Shown piece by piece: positions 33,901 through 43,779 of a stretch of 59,956 bases of DNA (positions are counted from its first letter, which is position 1; each line of letters begins with the position of its first letter). Origin of the DNA: Tieghemiomyces parasiticus (Eukaryota; Kickxellomycota; Dimargaritomycetes; Dimargaritales; Dimargaritaceae). The DNA is taken from NCBI GenBank assembly GCA_027575765.1, contig JANBPT010000184.1, positions 1 through 59,956 on the forward strand, in the 5' to 3' direction. A program made the translations under genes and the position numbers. The notes below the pieces were generated by a model. It searched no databases. It was not told the origin of the DNA and was given only the letters and a program-made list of their open reading frames with translations.

Positions 33901-34359
33901 GGCCAAGGAGTGGTGAAGCTGGTCATCAACGCCCTTGACCAGGGTCATTAGGCGAGCATCTCGGTCAGCGCAACGAATTCGCACCGGGAGGCTATTGCCA
34001 TAATCGCCGGTTGGTGAGAACTCGGCGAGATCCACCACCGGGTCTGTAGTCTGACAGATGCGCGACAGATAGGCGGCGGTCATCGTGAGCCAGAGACCGA
34101 CGAGCGAAACGTCTTCTGCGGAGGCGAGAGCACGGGCAGCGCTTACTAGTGCAGGGACCATGTCGATAACCTCGGTGGCCACGCGCTGCACGGGCTCCCC
34201 TGGACGGCGGTGGTCGAAAGGGAGGTTGAGATCGACAGAGGCATCGGCCAGGAGCTCTTCCCAATAACGGTGGTCGGCCATCTGGGAACTATCCCCGCGA
34301 TTCGAGTGAGGAGGGCTAGGAAAACCGGCGGGAGGGTTGGCGAGCTTACTAGTAAGCAT
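27913..34359 (-). CDS. Nonribosomal peptide synthetase, (half C)-A-T-C-A-T-E(truncated)
   Basis: Intronless, 2148 residues. Residues 1-280 are only the second lobe of a condensation domain, starting near its YWEELLAD linker and lacking the HHxxxDG motif. A1 spans about 283-750 (LFTSGTTGLPKG near 436, GRIDDQVKIRGHRVELGE, NGK near 745), and T1 has LGGDSLSA near 806. C2 spans about 850-1300 with the catalytic THHALLDAWS near 1030. A2 spans about 1343-1800 (FTSGTTGQPKG near 1500), and T2 has LGGDSITA near 1867. The E domain begins near 1915 with TAHHLAVDFVSW near 2048 and is cut off at 2148. Hand-read pocket residues are G-G-L-T-G-G-L-M-A for A1 and D-G-H-G-V-G-L-V-A for A2. A1 thus lacks the Asp that binds an amino group and may load a hydroxy or keto acid. 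No thioesterase or terminal C domain exists. An alternative ATG is at 34281. No tailoring genes are adjacent. Confidence 0.93.
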   Translation of the reverse strand: MLTSKLANPPAGFPSPPHSNRGDSSQMADHRYWEELLADASVDLNLPFDHRRPGEPVQRVATEVIDMVPALVSAARALASAEDVSLVGLWLTMTAAYLSRICQTTDPVVDLAEFSPTGDYGNSLPVRIRCADRDARLMTLVKGVDDQLHHSLARVVGNQDVYASLPQMPGGRPWHPVRVGFSINTGQSDAGDLRSSSSPGESRCHHDILFAVDLVGSRPTMALAYNPELFESATVQRLGANLLHFCEVVISDGTPPLHAPLVCPAESRLLLEQFGRNPSATYDPLDPTAENIISAFRSAVQKYPDTTALESSSHQYTYASLNAKMEGLARALLELGVRPEDRVAVVVENCPTTVVIMLAVWLVRAVYVPIAATLPAERQHYMAQAGGCKHVVVMAGTQAIWPEAHLGKDLMASLPDHLSLPPLTYEYHPDTPVIILFTSGTTGLPKGVLIKCSGFSNEILAPEASFCPWPGARVLQIMSVTFGGFFLSTLTTLRQGGTVVFPGDDLLSTLAIVDTVTTTPSLLATLDPELFPNIKMAGVGGEALLPELADRWSRRAIFRNLFGPAEATMANIVSTVTYGSKITIGRPVTNTECYIVDAHHQLVPIGVTGEICLGGAGVSGGYVNRPELNDVKFVQLPFAPGRVYKTGDHGRWLATGEVEYIGRIDDQVKIRGHRVELGEICSTLLQVPGVQDACAFVHQGRLLAFVTPASLDPTKLTTALRDTLPEYMVPNEVFCLADIPRNVNGKANRAELTAYYMQLTESSHTAVAAVEWQHRSSVAQTVVGAMAVALHLPSHAITPDESFIQLGGDSLSAIRFSALLRKAGIRAPVSSIFMAPTLDQLVVELEAATDSTAALEPSLPYQPYSVLSLEPAETGAVRQAAAQAAGVEPADIRDILPVSSLQSGFLISTLKDPTAYMVQSVVEVKGVLDVELYRRSWEQVGRRHEALGAKFVVANSFSDHSFLQLITAQCDFEWSYHATVPGNADAALSEYLATDGRRGFTLAGPLLRLALFRDSPTSHQLCITTHHALLDAWSTSIVLAETLEAYHGAPHQARVQYHAFFEQVVSQDRTSMAQFWRSNLAGAEPQPAIRFPVPSDGPASAVQTIRFRFSPQLAAIRHYCQSVGVTLNSLLRAVWALTLVRYTGSHTEVTFGVLTSGRSLPVEDIEGMVGMCINTLPLRLLIPAGGGFDAFLRQVNQASGGLMAYEQCSLVDILRWTQIPVDVPLFSTLLVYDNFDEYRPAVASPTVEYGAQTSHNVTEYAYSLHFIDEGDQLAADVQFLTSHCDSSYAQLLCQFMDHCLHTVTTQGSVSLRDLAVLPEAEKGLISRWSAGPTVDFPQKDWRVHQFFTQHLATQPDAIALESATDRFTYAEVYRRACAIAATLRDRGFLTGDMVVLFFACCPDFIFSYLAVHLLGGVCVPIDIKNASARIVYMLDLVGNPWVLTTSPHQAFLVAQGASPGRTLLTNLVALSDECDDIPLEPLRPSADALAYLVFTSGTTGQPKGVKVSNRSLTNLILAVSDRYQLPSDCRWLQTTNVSFDGVHVELLCTFHAGGTLVLHDGNLLDDLRRVTSCGLVSSLLAAVDADSYPNLTHIVTGGDTLPPAVAKKWSSTSSLHNLYGPSEVTVASHSKPIFPGDTVTIGTPLPNTQCHILDDQLRPVPIGQSGEICICGEGVAEGYLKQPDLTGKAFIPNPFGPGRLYRTGDLGCWLADGDVQVLGRKDFQVKLRGFRIELGEIESTCQAYPGIVNAVALVKENRLVGYVTPGTVDGAELLRFIASRLPHYMVPEVVVPLDAMPWTAIGKVDRKILQTLPLPEDPDVGDSDGLPVSETFAILRRALAETLDVDPARVTPSASFLRLGGDSITAIQFSSRCKRYGLNLTVADILKYPIMATMEQCTALIVDQADAKHVMSPSGPVPFTAIERQAAPGLTHVSHFNQSFLVQCRLPLTLPRTCAAVRGLVVHHGIHRLRLTNVDGKWCKEVLPLPEDPSTEDFLARFASVTEESLRLDDYEGWVLRTQQSINVERGPIMACALLSVEGGQRVYLTAHHLAVDFVSWRILFEDLKILLTGGTLPFREWSAIVNEYAQTLSDDIWPNHGKTAIIPIEHDPPSRAPVTYRSVKSVQQALGLELSQLLYGKAAAQANASPQ

Positions 34360-34528
34360 GTTGACGGTCGAACGGATCTACAGGAGGACGTGTGGCTGTG
34401 GTAGATTAGGTACTTGACAGGGACGTTGAGCAGGAGGGAACTTACTCAAGCGGGATAATAGGAAATTGGAATTGTTTGGCGATGGACTTTCAGATCAGGA
34501 CAGAGGCGACGACGTGGATCGGCTTATT

Positions 34529-34534
34529 CTTATA
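34529..34534 (-). promoter_or_regulatory. Possible TATA box of the NRPS gene
   Basis: TATAAG on the minus strand (in the context GGATATAAGAA), about 170 bases upstream of the ATG at 34359. Confidence 0.35.
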
Positions 34535-37500
34535 TCCACTCAGCAACCAAGCAGCCGTTTTCCCTTTGACGTACTCCGGCCGGAACTCACCCCTCCTCCT
34601 AGGACGTCAGAGATAGGGCGGTTAGGCAATAACGAAAGAAGTGGACTTCTATTCCCTTGTCAGCATCCTCTCTCGCATCTGCGTGTATATGCTGCTGCTC
34701 ATCTAATTGCGTGCGAGACACCCCCTGGAACTGACGAGGACGGCCTGTCTGTCCACTCCACGAGCGATAGACAGTCAGACATACTCATGATTTCATTTGT
34801 CAACCCGCCACGACATTGACCCTGCGACAAGGATAACGGATCGATTCAATGGCTGCGATATGCTCGCCTTCCAGCGGTGACTCGCTTTAGGCACGAAAGG
34901 GGGGCAGTGCCGAAGACATTGTTAAAGCATATTAAAGCGTAGGGGCGGGAAACGTACTGTGTCGAGAACACTGCCGGGCCCTGAGGCCTGACGCTGCCCT
35001 ACAATTCGCCAACGATCAGTCGCGCCAGATTCTGATGCGCAATCTCTTCGAAAAAACGATCTAAAGGGCAATCCACAGGTTATCTTTCAAAGGGGTGGCG
35101 GTCGGCGCCGATGGCAATGTCCACGGTGCAATACGCTTGCCGCCGATACGAGGTGAGACTATTGCTTCCCCTTCTTCGTCCGGGTATATGTTGTCTTTGC
35201 CTCTTTTTTTCTTTACCCGATCGACCTACCTTGCGGTGATTCGGTTTTCTAGCTAATGCCAAGCGTGGATATCCGTACCATTCCCCTGAGAATATCCTGG
35301 CGTTTATCACCACTTAAATTACCCGGACTTGCATTAATAGAAAAAGCAGGTCGGGTAATCTACCCTCCGAACACATCCAGCTCCGGATAGTTTGCCTATC
35401 GCCACTGATTAATACGAGCCCTACTCTTCTATAGGATGCACTCACCTGATCACTTGCCACCAAGTTTCATAGCGTGTTGCATTGGAAGTAGCTGTCAGTA
35501 AGAGGATGAAGTGGGCACAGCTCACCGATGAATAGGGGTCCCAATCGTTTGCATCCATACGGGAATTCCCCACCCCCTTTAGAGGTACTTCCCCCTGCAC
35601 CTCATTCCTTGTACCGAGCCTTCTTCCTCGAGAATAATATTTTCCACCGATACAGGACGGCCGCAAACGGAGTCCAGTGGGTATAACGACTCGGACCAGT
35701 CGCTGCTAGACCGAGGCCCCCAGACCTAAACCTATCACACCATCCTCATGACCGCTGTAGACTTTGGCGGGCTTTCTTCTTGACGAAACCCTGAAACCCC
35801 GTTGTACCCGATGTTACCCTCGCCCCACGCGCTCTCCAGACTGGGAGCTCGCCAGGTCTATACCCCGGCTCATGGACGTCTTGTACCTGCTATATTTGCT
35901 CTACGCATTTGCCACCACTGGCCTTTCCTTGCAGTCTGCCGACCATCTACCATTGTCCCATGGCTCACCCCTCGCTATCTACGTACAGTACTTATCGAAC
36001 CCACCGACCCACGTCCATTTGCACCAACGAGACCTTGCTGCCAGGACAGACCCGACTGCAAGACCGCAGGTGGTCCCGGCCAACCAGGTATTGAGTCACA
36101 GCCGGCATTACGTTGGGGACCAATGCTATGACAATTGTTATGCAACCCTGCTTTTGTTTCAGCTTTCCTCTTAATTGAGTAACCCCTGACTCATCATTAA
36201 AATTCTAATGAATCCTTACCACAGACACTCTTAAACCATTGCCGCCTGAGTTATTCCTTATCGATGGCTGTGTCGTCATGGTTTTTCATGACCGCACCTA
36301 TATGGTCAGCAGCATCCTCAGAGAGCACCCTTTGCACATGCCTAATAATCCCTTTTTTTCTGATCATTATGGTAACCCTCTGGGCTTTTGTGACGGAGTG
36401 TACGACCTGAGCGAGTGGAGAAGATTAGATGAAGCCCAAGAGGGGGCCAATTGGTGAGGAGGCGAAGGAAGTAAACGATATTGCACATATAACGAGCCAA
36501 CACTTATGACCAATTCTCTCACTTTAAATCTATACGTTGGCGGATGATGAGAACCCGGTTGGTTTAGTCATGATACTCAATTCTACCCCCGCGGCTATGG
36601 TGGGGATGATTCGGTTTTTGCTAAGTTCATCTCGAAATTTTTATGGCCTCTTTCTTCTGAGTTGATAGTATGCAGCCGTTCTTGATGGAAGACCGGTTGT
36701 GTTGGTTCTATCAGGATGTCCATGTTCAATGGAAGCCTACAGAATTGGACTAGGAGGCATCCCGATGAGTTACTCAGCTACCCCCTCATTTCACGGCTAG
36801 CAACACAGTTTTCTTGGCCACTTGAACCCCGCCCCTTTACCGCCTGTTGAGCACTAACAATCGCACCATTGACCTATACCAGTAATTGTCCGATACACAT
36901 TTTGTAACACGATAGCTTTGACCTATTTGACATTAAATGTGCAGTCATCCCAATTGGAGACCATGGACTGTGCTATCTCAGGCATTCCACCAGAAGACCG
37001 GCCTAAGTCTTCATGCCTCAACCAAAACAGAACATAAACAGTGTCAGTACCCAAAAACCAACGTCCGCAGAAATCCTGGAAGCCACGGAAACGCCTTGCA
37101 GGAACGACCGCAACCCCTTAGCACCAGCAATTGGCCAAACCAAGTCACTTACGAAATATTTTATGACTAACTACCAAGCACCAGACCGAGACCCGACCCC
37201 TCACACATTTCTCGGCTATATTTAAGCCAACGCACCTGACTACTAATGTTGTAACATATCTTTTATCTAGCTCGCACCGATTGCAAAATAGCACCCCTCG
37301 GGGTCTTGATTACCATGTATAAACTATTATATTTAAAGGGGACGTGAATAAAGGTTACAAGACAGACTCTGCGACGGACATGATGTGCCTTCGGTAGTCA
37401 GGTTGCGCAGTCGAGGACTATTCTCTATTGCGTAGCCTAATAGATACGTGCAAGTTGGTTCCAATGGTATTGTGCCGAGTTTTCAACCCTCGCTGCCCTC

Positions 37501-39695
37501 GCGCAGGGAGACGCTGGCTGAAATCCAGAAGGTACGGCTCTGAAGAATAGTCCGTGACCGCCGAGCAACCGTCTGCAAAAGGGAGACATGAAAGGGGCTG
37601 ACTGACGGTGAAAAGGCGGGAACGTCTTACACAGTGTGAACGAAGATGTGGTTGCGATGCGACATCAGGCTCCGAAGACGCTCAACTCGCTGACAATCAA
37701 ATTATGATAATTGGCATTGCGAAATCGATAGAAGAGGCGGTGCACTTGGATGGAAACGGAAATTTAGGCAAGCCACCCCCTTTCATGTCGCAATGGTGGT
37801 ATATAGAGGGGATTATCTAGCACTGGTTACCGCAACCTACTAATCCGGGCCTCTATGCTGCCGATTGCCCGGAGGTTATGAGGAAATTCCACGATGATAG
37901 CTGACGTGCACGGTCGCACCAACTTCCCCAGGGAAAGGTGGCGTTCAGGCAGTTAAACTCTCCCGGAAATAGTCCCTCGACGCCAGGGTTTCGCCTCTCA
38001 GTGCCGCTCTCTTTCTAGTAGCCCATGTCTAGCTTGAGGTCCAAGTGCTCATCATCCCTTCTAACTGTACCTTTCACAGTGTCGACTTACTTTCTACCTC
38101 TGCTTACGCCACGGCGCCTCGTTAAGTATATGGGTTATGCGACCCGGTGCAACTTGGAAAGCGAAAGCTGGTGTCTTTAAATACACTCAGTCAAGGCGGC
38201 CCGTTGTGGGCTCTATTTCGTGAGCATAGTGAATTGGTAACATGGAACCCGTGTCCCCTCCCCCTCGCTCGCGACTTAGGCCCGTGTCACCAACGATAGC
38301 GGCTGACACAGACCATAACGGGCACCCCTGTAGGGGCCAGAACGCTGTGGATGAGGGGCACGCCAGTCAGGGGACACAGTGGCAATCCCCTCAAGGCAGG
38401 GTCGGCCGAGTAGTCACTTCGCTTGGGTTTCTATTTACAGTCACAACACGCTCGGCGCCTTTGCCAATAATTTTATTGCTATAAATAAATACAACATCCA
38501 TTGTAAACTGCCGCCTTTATTGTCCCGAGATGTTTCGTAGCCAGCTGGTTTAAGGAAACGTTCCACCAGCCGCTGTGTTCAATTTCAAGGTCTTTGTTTC
38601 TTTAAAAGCCGTGCTCTACACCTTTACAGTCCAGACCTCTGGCCCTCCAATCAATCGCAATACTAGCCCCTCGATTTAAGGCACTCCCGCTTAGCTAGAA
38701 ACCGCACCGACCGAGCTGTAATTATTGCTCCTCCATCCCCCATGAATCATGGCTCGCAAGGAACGATCCTCCCCGTGTTAACGCAGTTGCCTCTACTCAC
38801 AGTCAAATAGTAGAGTTAAATTATATCTTGGTATGAATGACCTTACATCAAGCGGGGCGGTACCCCTTGTACAGCGCGATTACTCATCCTTCACATTCGC
38901 TTTTGATACAAACCAGTGTCTGCAGATTCACACGAGAATACTTCGAAATAAGTGACCATCAGGTACACGGCAAGGTTGAGTAGGGGAACAACGGCTACCG
39001 GTGTGAGGGGTAAACAAAGGTCAACCGTCAGACATTAATGCGGGTCGCGGAGCTTTGGCACAGGAGACGGAATGGAAAGGTTTTTTTCCAGCTGTACATG
39101 GGCCACCCATTCCCTCCCTTTTCATAAACAAGTGAACGAACCTGGGGCAGGGCATCGATAAAGGGGAGGGTGGCTAGTGATGACTTACATAACTGGACGG
39201 GCTGCTGCGTCATGTGCGAAGAATTGGGGGTCGGTTCAGGGAGTGAGGAACGTGGTGACCAGGGAGTGGGACGAGATGTAACCCGCAACAGCGACTGATT
39301 TTAGGAGAATCAATTCCATATTTTTTTTATTTACACCAACCGAATTAACCTCGTCGCCTATTACTCCTTGGGCGCCCGTGCTCTGCTAGGCTCTTTCGAA
39401 GGGAAAGCTATCACCTTCCTTCCCTCCTCGCACTCAATAGGTGCTTTTCCATCCCCCGCCGCGGTTATGATCCGCTTCTGTTGTTATTTTTTAATATTAG
39501 CGAAGGCTGAATCGGTTGGAGGCCAGTAGCCTGGTCGAAGACCTCCCTGTAGAATCTCAGGGGTATGTTGTGGCGGCGCCGGCCGGTCATTCAGTCTTTA
39601 TGATAACCTGCACCCTAATCAGAGCAGCTGGTCTTTGATTCAGAGCGAGGCCCTGATCCGCCTCAGGCGAAGGCCCACATGGTGATGTCTGATCA

Positions 39696-39702
39696 TATAA
39701 AG
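39696..39702 (+). promoter_or_regulatory. TATA box of the CRH-type glucanosyltransferase gene
   Basis: TATAAAG, 293 bases before the ATG at 39989, followed by a pyrimidine-rich leader. Confidence 0.45.
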
Positions 39703-39988
39703 AGCCCTGGCCGCCGTCTAAGTCTACGACACTACCGCGCCTCGGTCTTGTTGGCTTACCTCTAAAACCTCGCACATCAATTTTGAACATTTAAACTCGC
39801 CCGTTATTCCTCATTTTCATGAGCAGTTAAATACACCTACCGCCCGTCATACATACTCACACACATTCCATACCCTGTGATTTCCTCATCCATCATTTAA
39901 CACCGCTGCCCTAGCAAGCCAGTTAGTCCAGAGTTCATACTGCTCTGAAGGCCCCCCCCACTTGACCTTTCTAATCCGAATTCCCACG

Positions 39989-40663
39989 ATGCGTTTCCTT
40001 GCCACTGTTGCCACCGTCCTCGCCCTGTACACCAGTACCGCTCTGGCCCAGAGCGTGTGTTCCACCAAGGAGTGGAAGTTCAACTCGGCAGCCGATATGA
40101 ACGACTTCCGTGTGGACTGGTGCCCCGAGAATGCCTACGTTGAGAATGGCGCCATGGTGTGGAGGCTCACCCCGACCTGCGGTACCACCGTGATTTACCC
40201 AAAGCACATGACCCGCGGGCGCATCGAGGCCGTCATCAAGGCCGGACCGACCTCGGGCGTGGTCACCGCCTTCATCATGCAGGGAAACTCCCCCAAGGAT
40301 GAGATCGACCTCGAGTGGGTAGGTAAGGATCCCCACCGCGTGCAGTCCATGTATTTCGTCAACGGCGAGCGAGTCCCCGGTGACGAGCTCCCTGGGTACC
40401 ACGACTGCAGCCACGCCGCCGACATGTTTCATACGTACGCCATTGACTTCTCCCCAGACAGTGTGAGCTGGTCCGTCGACGGCAACGTCGTGCGCACCAT
40501 CAGCCGTTCCCCCGGCCAACCGTTCCCCAACCAGGCTGACCTACTGCGGATGGGCGTTTGGGACGGATCAAAGAATAGCTTCTGGGCTGGGGTGGTTGAC
40601 TGGAATTCCGCCAGTGCCTATTACGCCTACATGGACCGTCTGAGCATCACCGAGTACTGTTAG
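39989..40663 (+). CDS. GH16 CRH-type cell-wall transglycosylase (chitin-glucan crosslinking)
   Basis: Intronless, 224 residues. Residues 1-20 are a signal peptide (hydrophobic core, TALAQ). The catalytic motif DEIDLEWVG begins at residue 104: Glu105 is the nucleophile and Glu109 the acid/base, as in GH16 enzymes of the Crh1/Utr2 group. Also seen are FHTYAIDFSPDSVSWSVDGNVVRT and MGVWDGSKNSFWAG, both typical of this group. Family enzymes cut chitin and join it to beta-1,6- or beta-1,3-glucan in the wall. No chitin-binding module and no C-terminal GPI signal are present; the protein ends at the catalytic domain (ITEYC), so it is probably soluble and secreted. The ATG at 39989 is chosen because the signal peptide begins there. 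Six cysteines could form disulfides. Confidence 0.93.
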   Translation: MRFLATVATVLALYTSTALAQSVCSTKEWKFNSAADMNDFRVDWCPENAYVENGAMVWRLTPTCGTTVIYPKHMTRGRIEAVIKAGPTSGVVTAFIMQGNSPKDEIDLEWVGKDPHRVQSMYFVNGERVPGDELPGYHDCSHAADMFHTYAIDFSPDSVSWSVDGNVVRTISRSPGQPFPNQADLLRMGVWDGSKNSFWAGVVDWNSASAYYAYMDRLSITEYC

Positions 40664-41826
40664 CCCAGCCTTCCGTCCTCGCCGTGGGCCTCCCGTCGAG
40701 TATGTGTTTTTAATTGTCCCTTATACCATCTCCTCCTGGCCCCATTGGTCAGCGACAGATCCTTGGATTCCCATTGAATAGGATGTTCTCTGCAATAATT
40801 CCAGGGGAATGGCCCTCAGCCAAGGTACTGATTACAACATACCCGTTATCTATTCGGTGTCATCAGCCCCTGTCCATTCGCCATGGCCCCTTCGCCTGTT
40901 TTGTACCACCAACTCATTATACGCATCATAAACATCCACTCATCTCCACCGCCATCTTCCATGTGCCTGGGTCTCCGTAGTGCTTTCTGCCCTCGAAGTC
41001 ATGCTAACGTGCCAATATACGGTAGTTTTCCCTTTCCGTACGGTCACCCGAGAGGGGGGGTGTATTAGGGAAGAAAACTGGTATCGTCTAGCGTATCGAT
41101 CGCCTCGCACATCCATAAAACAACGGATCTATAGTTACTTGCCTACATTGATAGCCCGATGTATCTCTGACTGGGAATATAATACCAATGGCTTGGTAAC
41201 GCAGACGATGTCAGTACTACTAAGAGTGTCCGAAAGTTTGGTTGCACATTGTGTAATGTTGAATGAGGTCATACCCGGCAGCGCCATGGCTCGGACGCGG
41301 CCGTCGCAAACCTGTTGGGCTCGCCAGTTGACCTACCCGTCCTTACGGGTCATTTCATCCTAAGCTGCTACCTGCGTCGGCTTCGTCAACCACCAAAGTC
41401 TCCGGTAAGCCCGGCCTTGTACCCGGTACGTTCCGTTAACACCATCACGATACTTTGCTCACTAGAAAACCATTTTCAGCCAATCTATTCGTTATGTAAG
41501 CGACTATTTATTTTCAGTACCGCAAAATACAGACGGGTACATTGCAAAGGGGGGAAGGCACGATGGCCGGAAAGGTGGAGAAAATGTGCAGATTCGCTAC
41601 AGGACTATAGAAAAAAGGTGAACAAAAGCAATTGGAGGGTGGACTCTCTATCGGATTGTAAATACCCGTGTTGATAATGAGGGGTAAAGTTAAAAAAAAT
41701 GGTCAAGAAACATCCCAACTTCTTGGACTGTTGAGCAAAGATCGGAGCACGAAATTGACCAACAAATATCCGGTAGGAGCCCTTAGCGAGGGCAGGCTCG
41801 TCCTATCAAGCCGGTAAATGAGCCGC
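40664..41826. other. Convergent intergenic region
   Basis: 3' flanks of the CRH-type gene (+) and of the low-complexity protein gene (-). No ORF of interest. Confidence 0.5.
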
Positions 41827-43779
41827 TTAGCTGAACATACGCGATACACGGCGCACCATGCGCTTCATAAAGTTCTGCTTGGGCGGGTAGGCGGCTGACT
41901 TACCAGCCGCAGGAACGGCGTCGCTAGCGGTACCGGAAGCCCCGCCGGTAGTAGTCGACTGCTGCTGGTGGGCAGTAACGTTATCGGCCGCAGTTGGGGC
42001 GGTGGTACCGCTTGACGCAGGACCTGGAGCCGATGTTGACGGGGCGGGGGGGTCAGCAGCCGACGTGGAGCCCACCCGGGTCGTATCAGGTTGAGGGGGC
42101 GCCTGGGGGCCGTTCAGACCCAGGCCGGTACCGGCCTTGCGGGCACCGGCGCTGCTGGCGTTACTAGGCTTGCTGCTGTGGGTGGATCCGGCCACCTCGG
42201 CGGCGCTAGGCATCTGATTGGCCGAGCCCCGGCGAGATCCGGTTGCTCCTGCGGTCGGCACTTTGGCGGGCGGGATGGTGGTATTGGCAGCGGCATCACC
42301 CTGCAGCCGACCCTTGGTGGCCGTCGGGGTGATATCATTGACGATGTGGGGCTGCCGGGGATCGGCGACGGGTTCCAGAGACGGAGCAGCACCGTTAAGG
42401 CTGCTACCGTTACCCACTCGGTCGGTGTGAGAAGCGGCGTGGAGCGTCTTGATGGACGCATCGGTGTCGGCACCCACCCCGGAGCTGACGCGCGAGGATA
42501 CGTCGGCCGCATCAATGCTACGGCTGGCTGTGGTCGGGATAGTAGGCGGGATCGGGCCTGTGGCCTGCTGGGGGTTCAAACCAAGAGCAGCTGTACCAAC
42601 CTCCGCAGTGGCAGCCCCGGTACCGTTGCCACCGGCGGTAGCCGTAGTGGCGTCGGTCGTCGGCTCCATGGCGGACCGGGTCGCGGGCTGATCAGCCTGG
42701 GGCTTCACAGACTCGTCAGCAACGGCGACGATCGGCGGCACCCGTTTGGCCTGGACGTTGGCTGGGAAGGGGTTGAGAACTGCGAAGCGACGTGTAGGTA
42801 GGTATGTGGGGTAAGGTTAAGGCTGGGTGTTAAATAGCCGATAAGTTCTCGGATTGGTTCCCCCTTAAATGGGGAGCGGGGGAGGAGGCATTACGGGCAG
42901 GAGTGGTGGGACCGCTCCGAGTCCAAAGGAACTGACTGGCCTATGAGACAAGGAGAGTGCTACTTGGGAATAAAAAAAACCCATCGCTGCGTCATTGATC
43001 GGCCTGCCATATTGTAGGCATTAAAAGTGGCTCATATGAAGGCGGGAGATTCGGTTGGACGACGTGGCTAAGCAGTGGGAAAGACGGGTGTCAACCAGAG
43101 TTCCTCCCACCGGACGTGACCCGGGCCGTGACTTACCGTGGCTGGGCAGCGGGGTCTCGGGCTGAGTGGTGCGGTTTGCTAAGGACGTAAGCACGTTGCG
43201 TCGATCGGGTCGCGATGCAGAGGGCAGGCGGTGATGCTAAAGTGTTAGCGTAAGGTCGGATTCGGGGAACGATACCAGTCAACTGTCGTGATCGTCCACT
43301 GGCAGAGACTGATGGAGATCGACAAACCGGCCATCGCGGACTCTAAGGTCCAAGCGGTATGTACAACGCGTGGTCGCACACAAGGTCGGGAAATTACCGA
43401 CGACCAACAGGCGACATGGCCTTACGTGGACTTGTCCAGACAAAACAGGCGGATGGGAATCCTATACGCCCATACACTTACCACCACCTAGAATGCCGAT
43501 CGGGGTGTCATCGTCCGCAGCCAGGGCGGCGGCGTCACGTTGGACGGCCGGGCTGACGTTAGCTACGTTGGAGGCAGGGTGGGCGGCGGGAGCCTGGAGG
43601 GCCTCAGCAGGCGGCCTGACAGCTGGCTGGGCCAGCTCGTCAGCCATCACGGCGGGGGCGGTGACGGTATCGAGCGGGGTCGCGACAGGGGTAGCCACCA
43701 CAGGTGGTGTGGACGCTTTGCGAGTGGCGTTATTTTTACCGCCCTTGTTACCCTTCTTGTTGCCCTTCTTGCCGGCCAT
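41827..43779 (-). CDS. Hypothetical low-complexity protein with basic ends
   Basis: Proposed exons are 43482-43779, 43137-43178 and 41827-42779, giving 430 residues. All junctions are phase 1; donors are GTAAGT and acceptors are TAG and CAG. The 42-base middle exon can be skipped without changing the frame, giving 416 residues, so its use is uncertain. The N-terminus is strongly basic (MAGKKGNKKGNKGGK). The centre is Ala, Pro, Thr and Ser-rich and probably disordered. The last 20 residues carry a basic amphipathic stretch (FMKRMVRRVSRMFS) that could bind acidic membranes or nucleic acid. The region NPFPANVQAKRVPP just after the splice junction looks the most constrained. There is no signal peptide or membrane span, and I do not recognise a family. 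The region upstream of the ATG is pyrimidine-rich on the coding strand. Confidence 0.65.

Larger units (their letters stand above)
34360..39988. other. 5.6 kb stretch without recognisable genes
   Basis: Contains the NRPS promoter on the left and the CRH-type gene promoter on the right. Base composition is more AT-rich than the genes. Short ORFs occur on both strands, for example 36239-36457 (+) and 39028-39288 (-), but none has a motif, a partner exon or GC-rich third positions. I searched by eye for reverse transcriptase, transposase and integrase motifs and for another C or A domain and saw none. No terminal or long repeats were noticed. Confidence 0.5.

Noticed and set aside
34360..34900. 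Missing first half of the NRPS starter C domain hidden upstream as a relic
   Set aside because: No HHxxxDG-like motif or other C-domain motif was seen on the minus strand in any frame.
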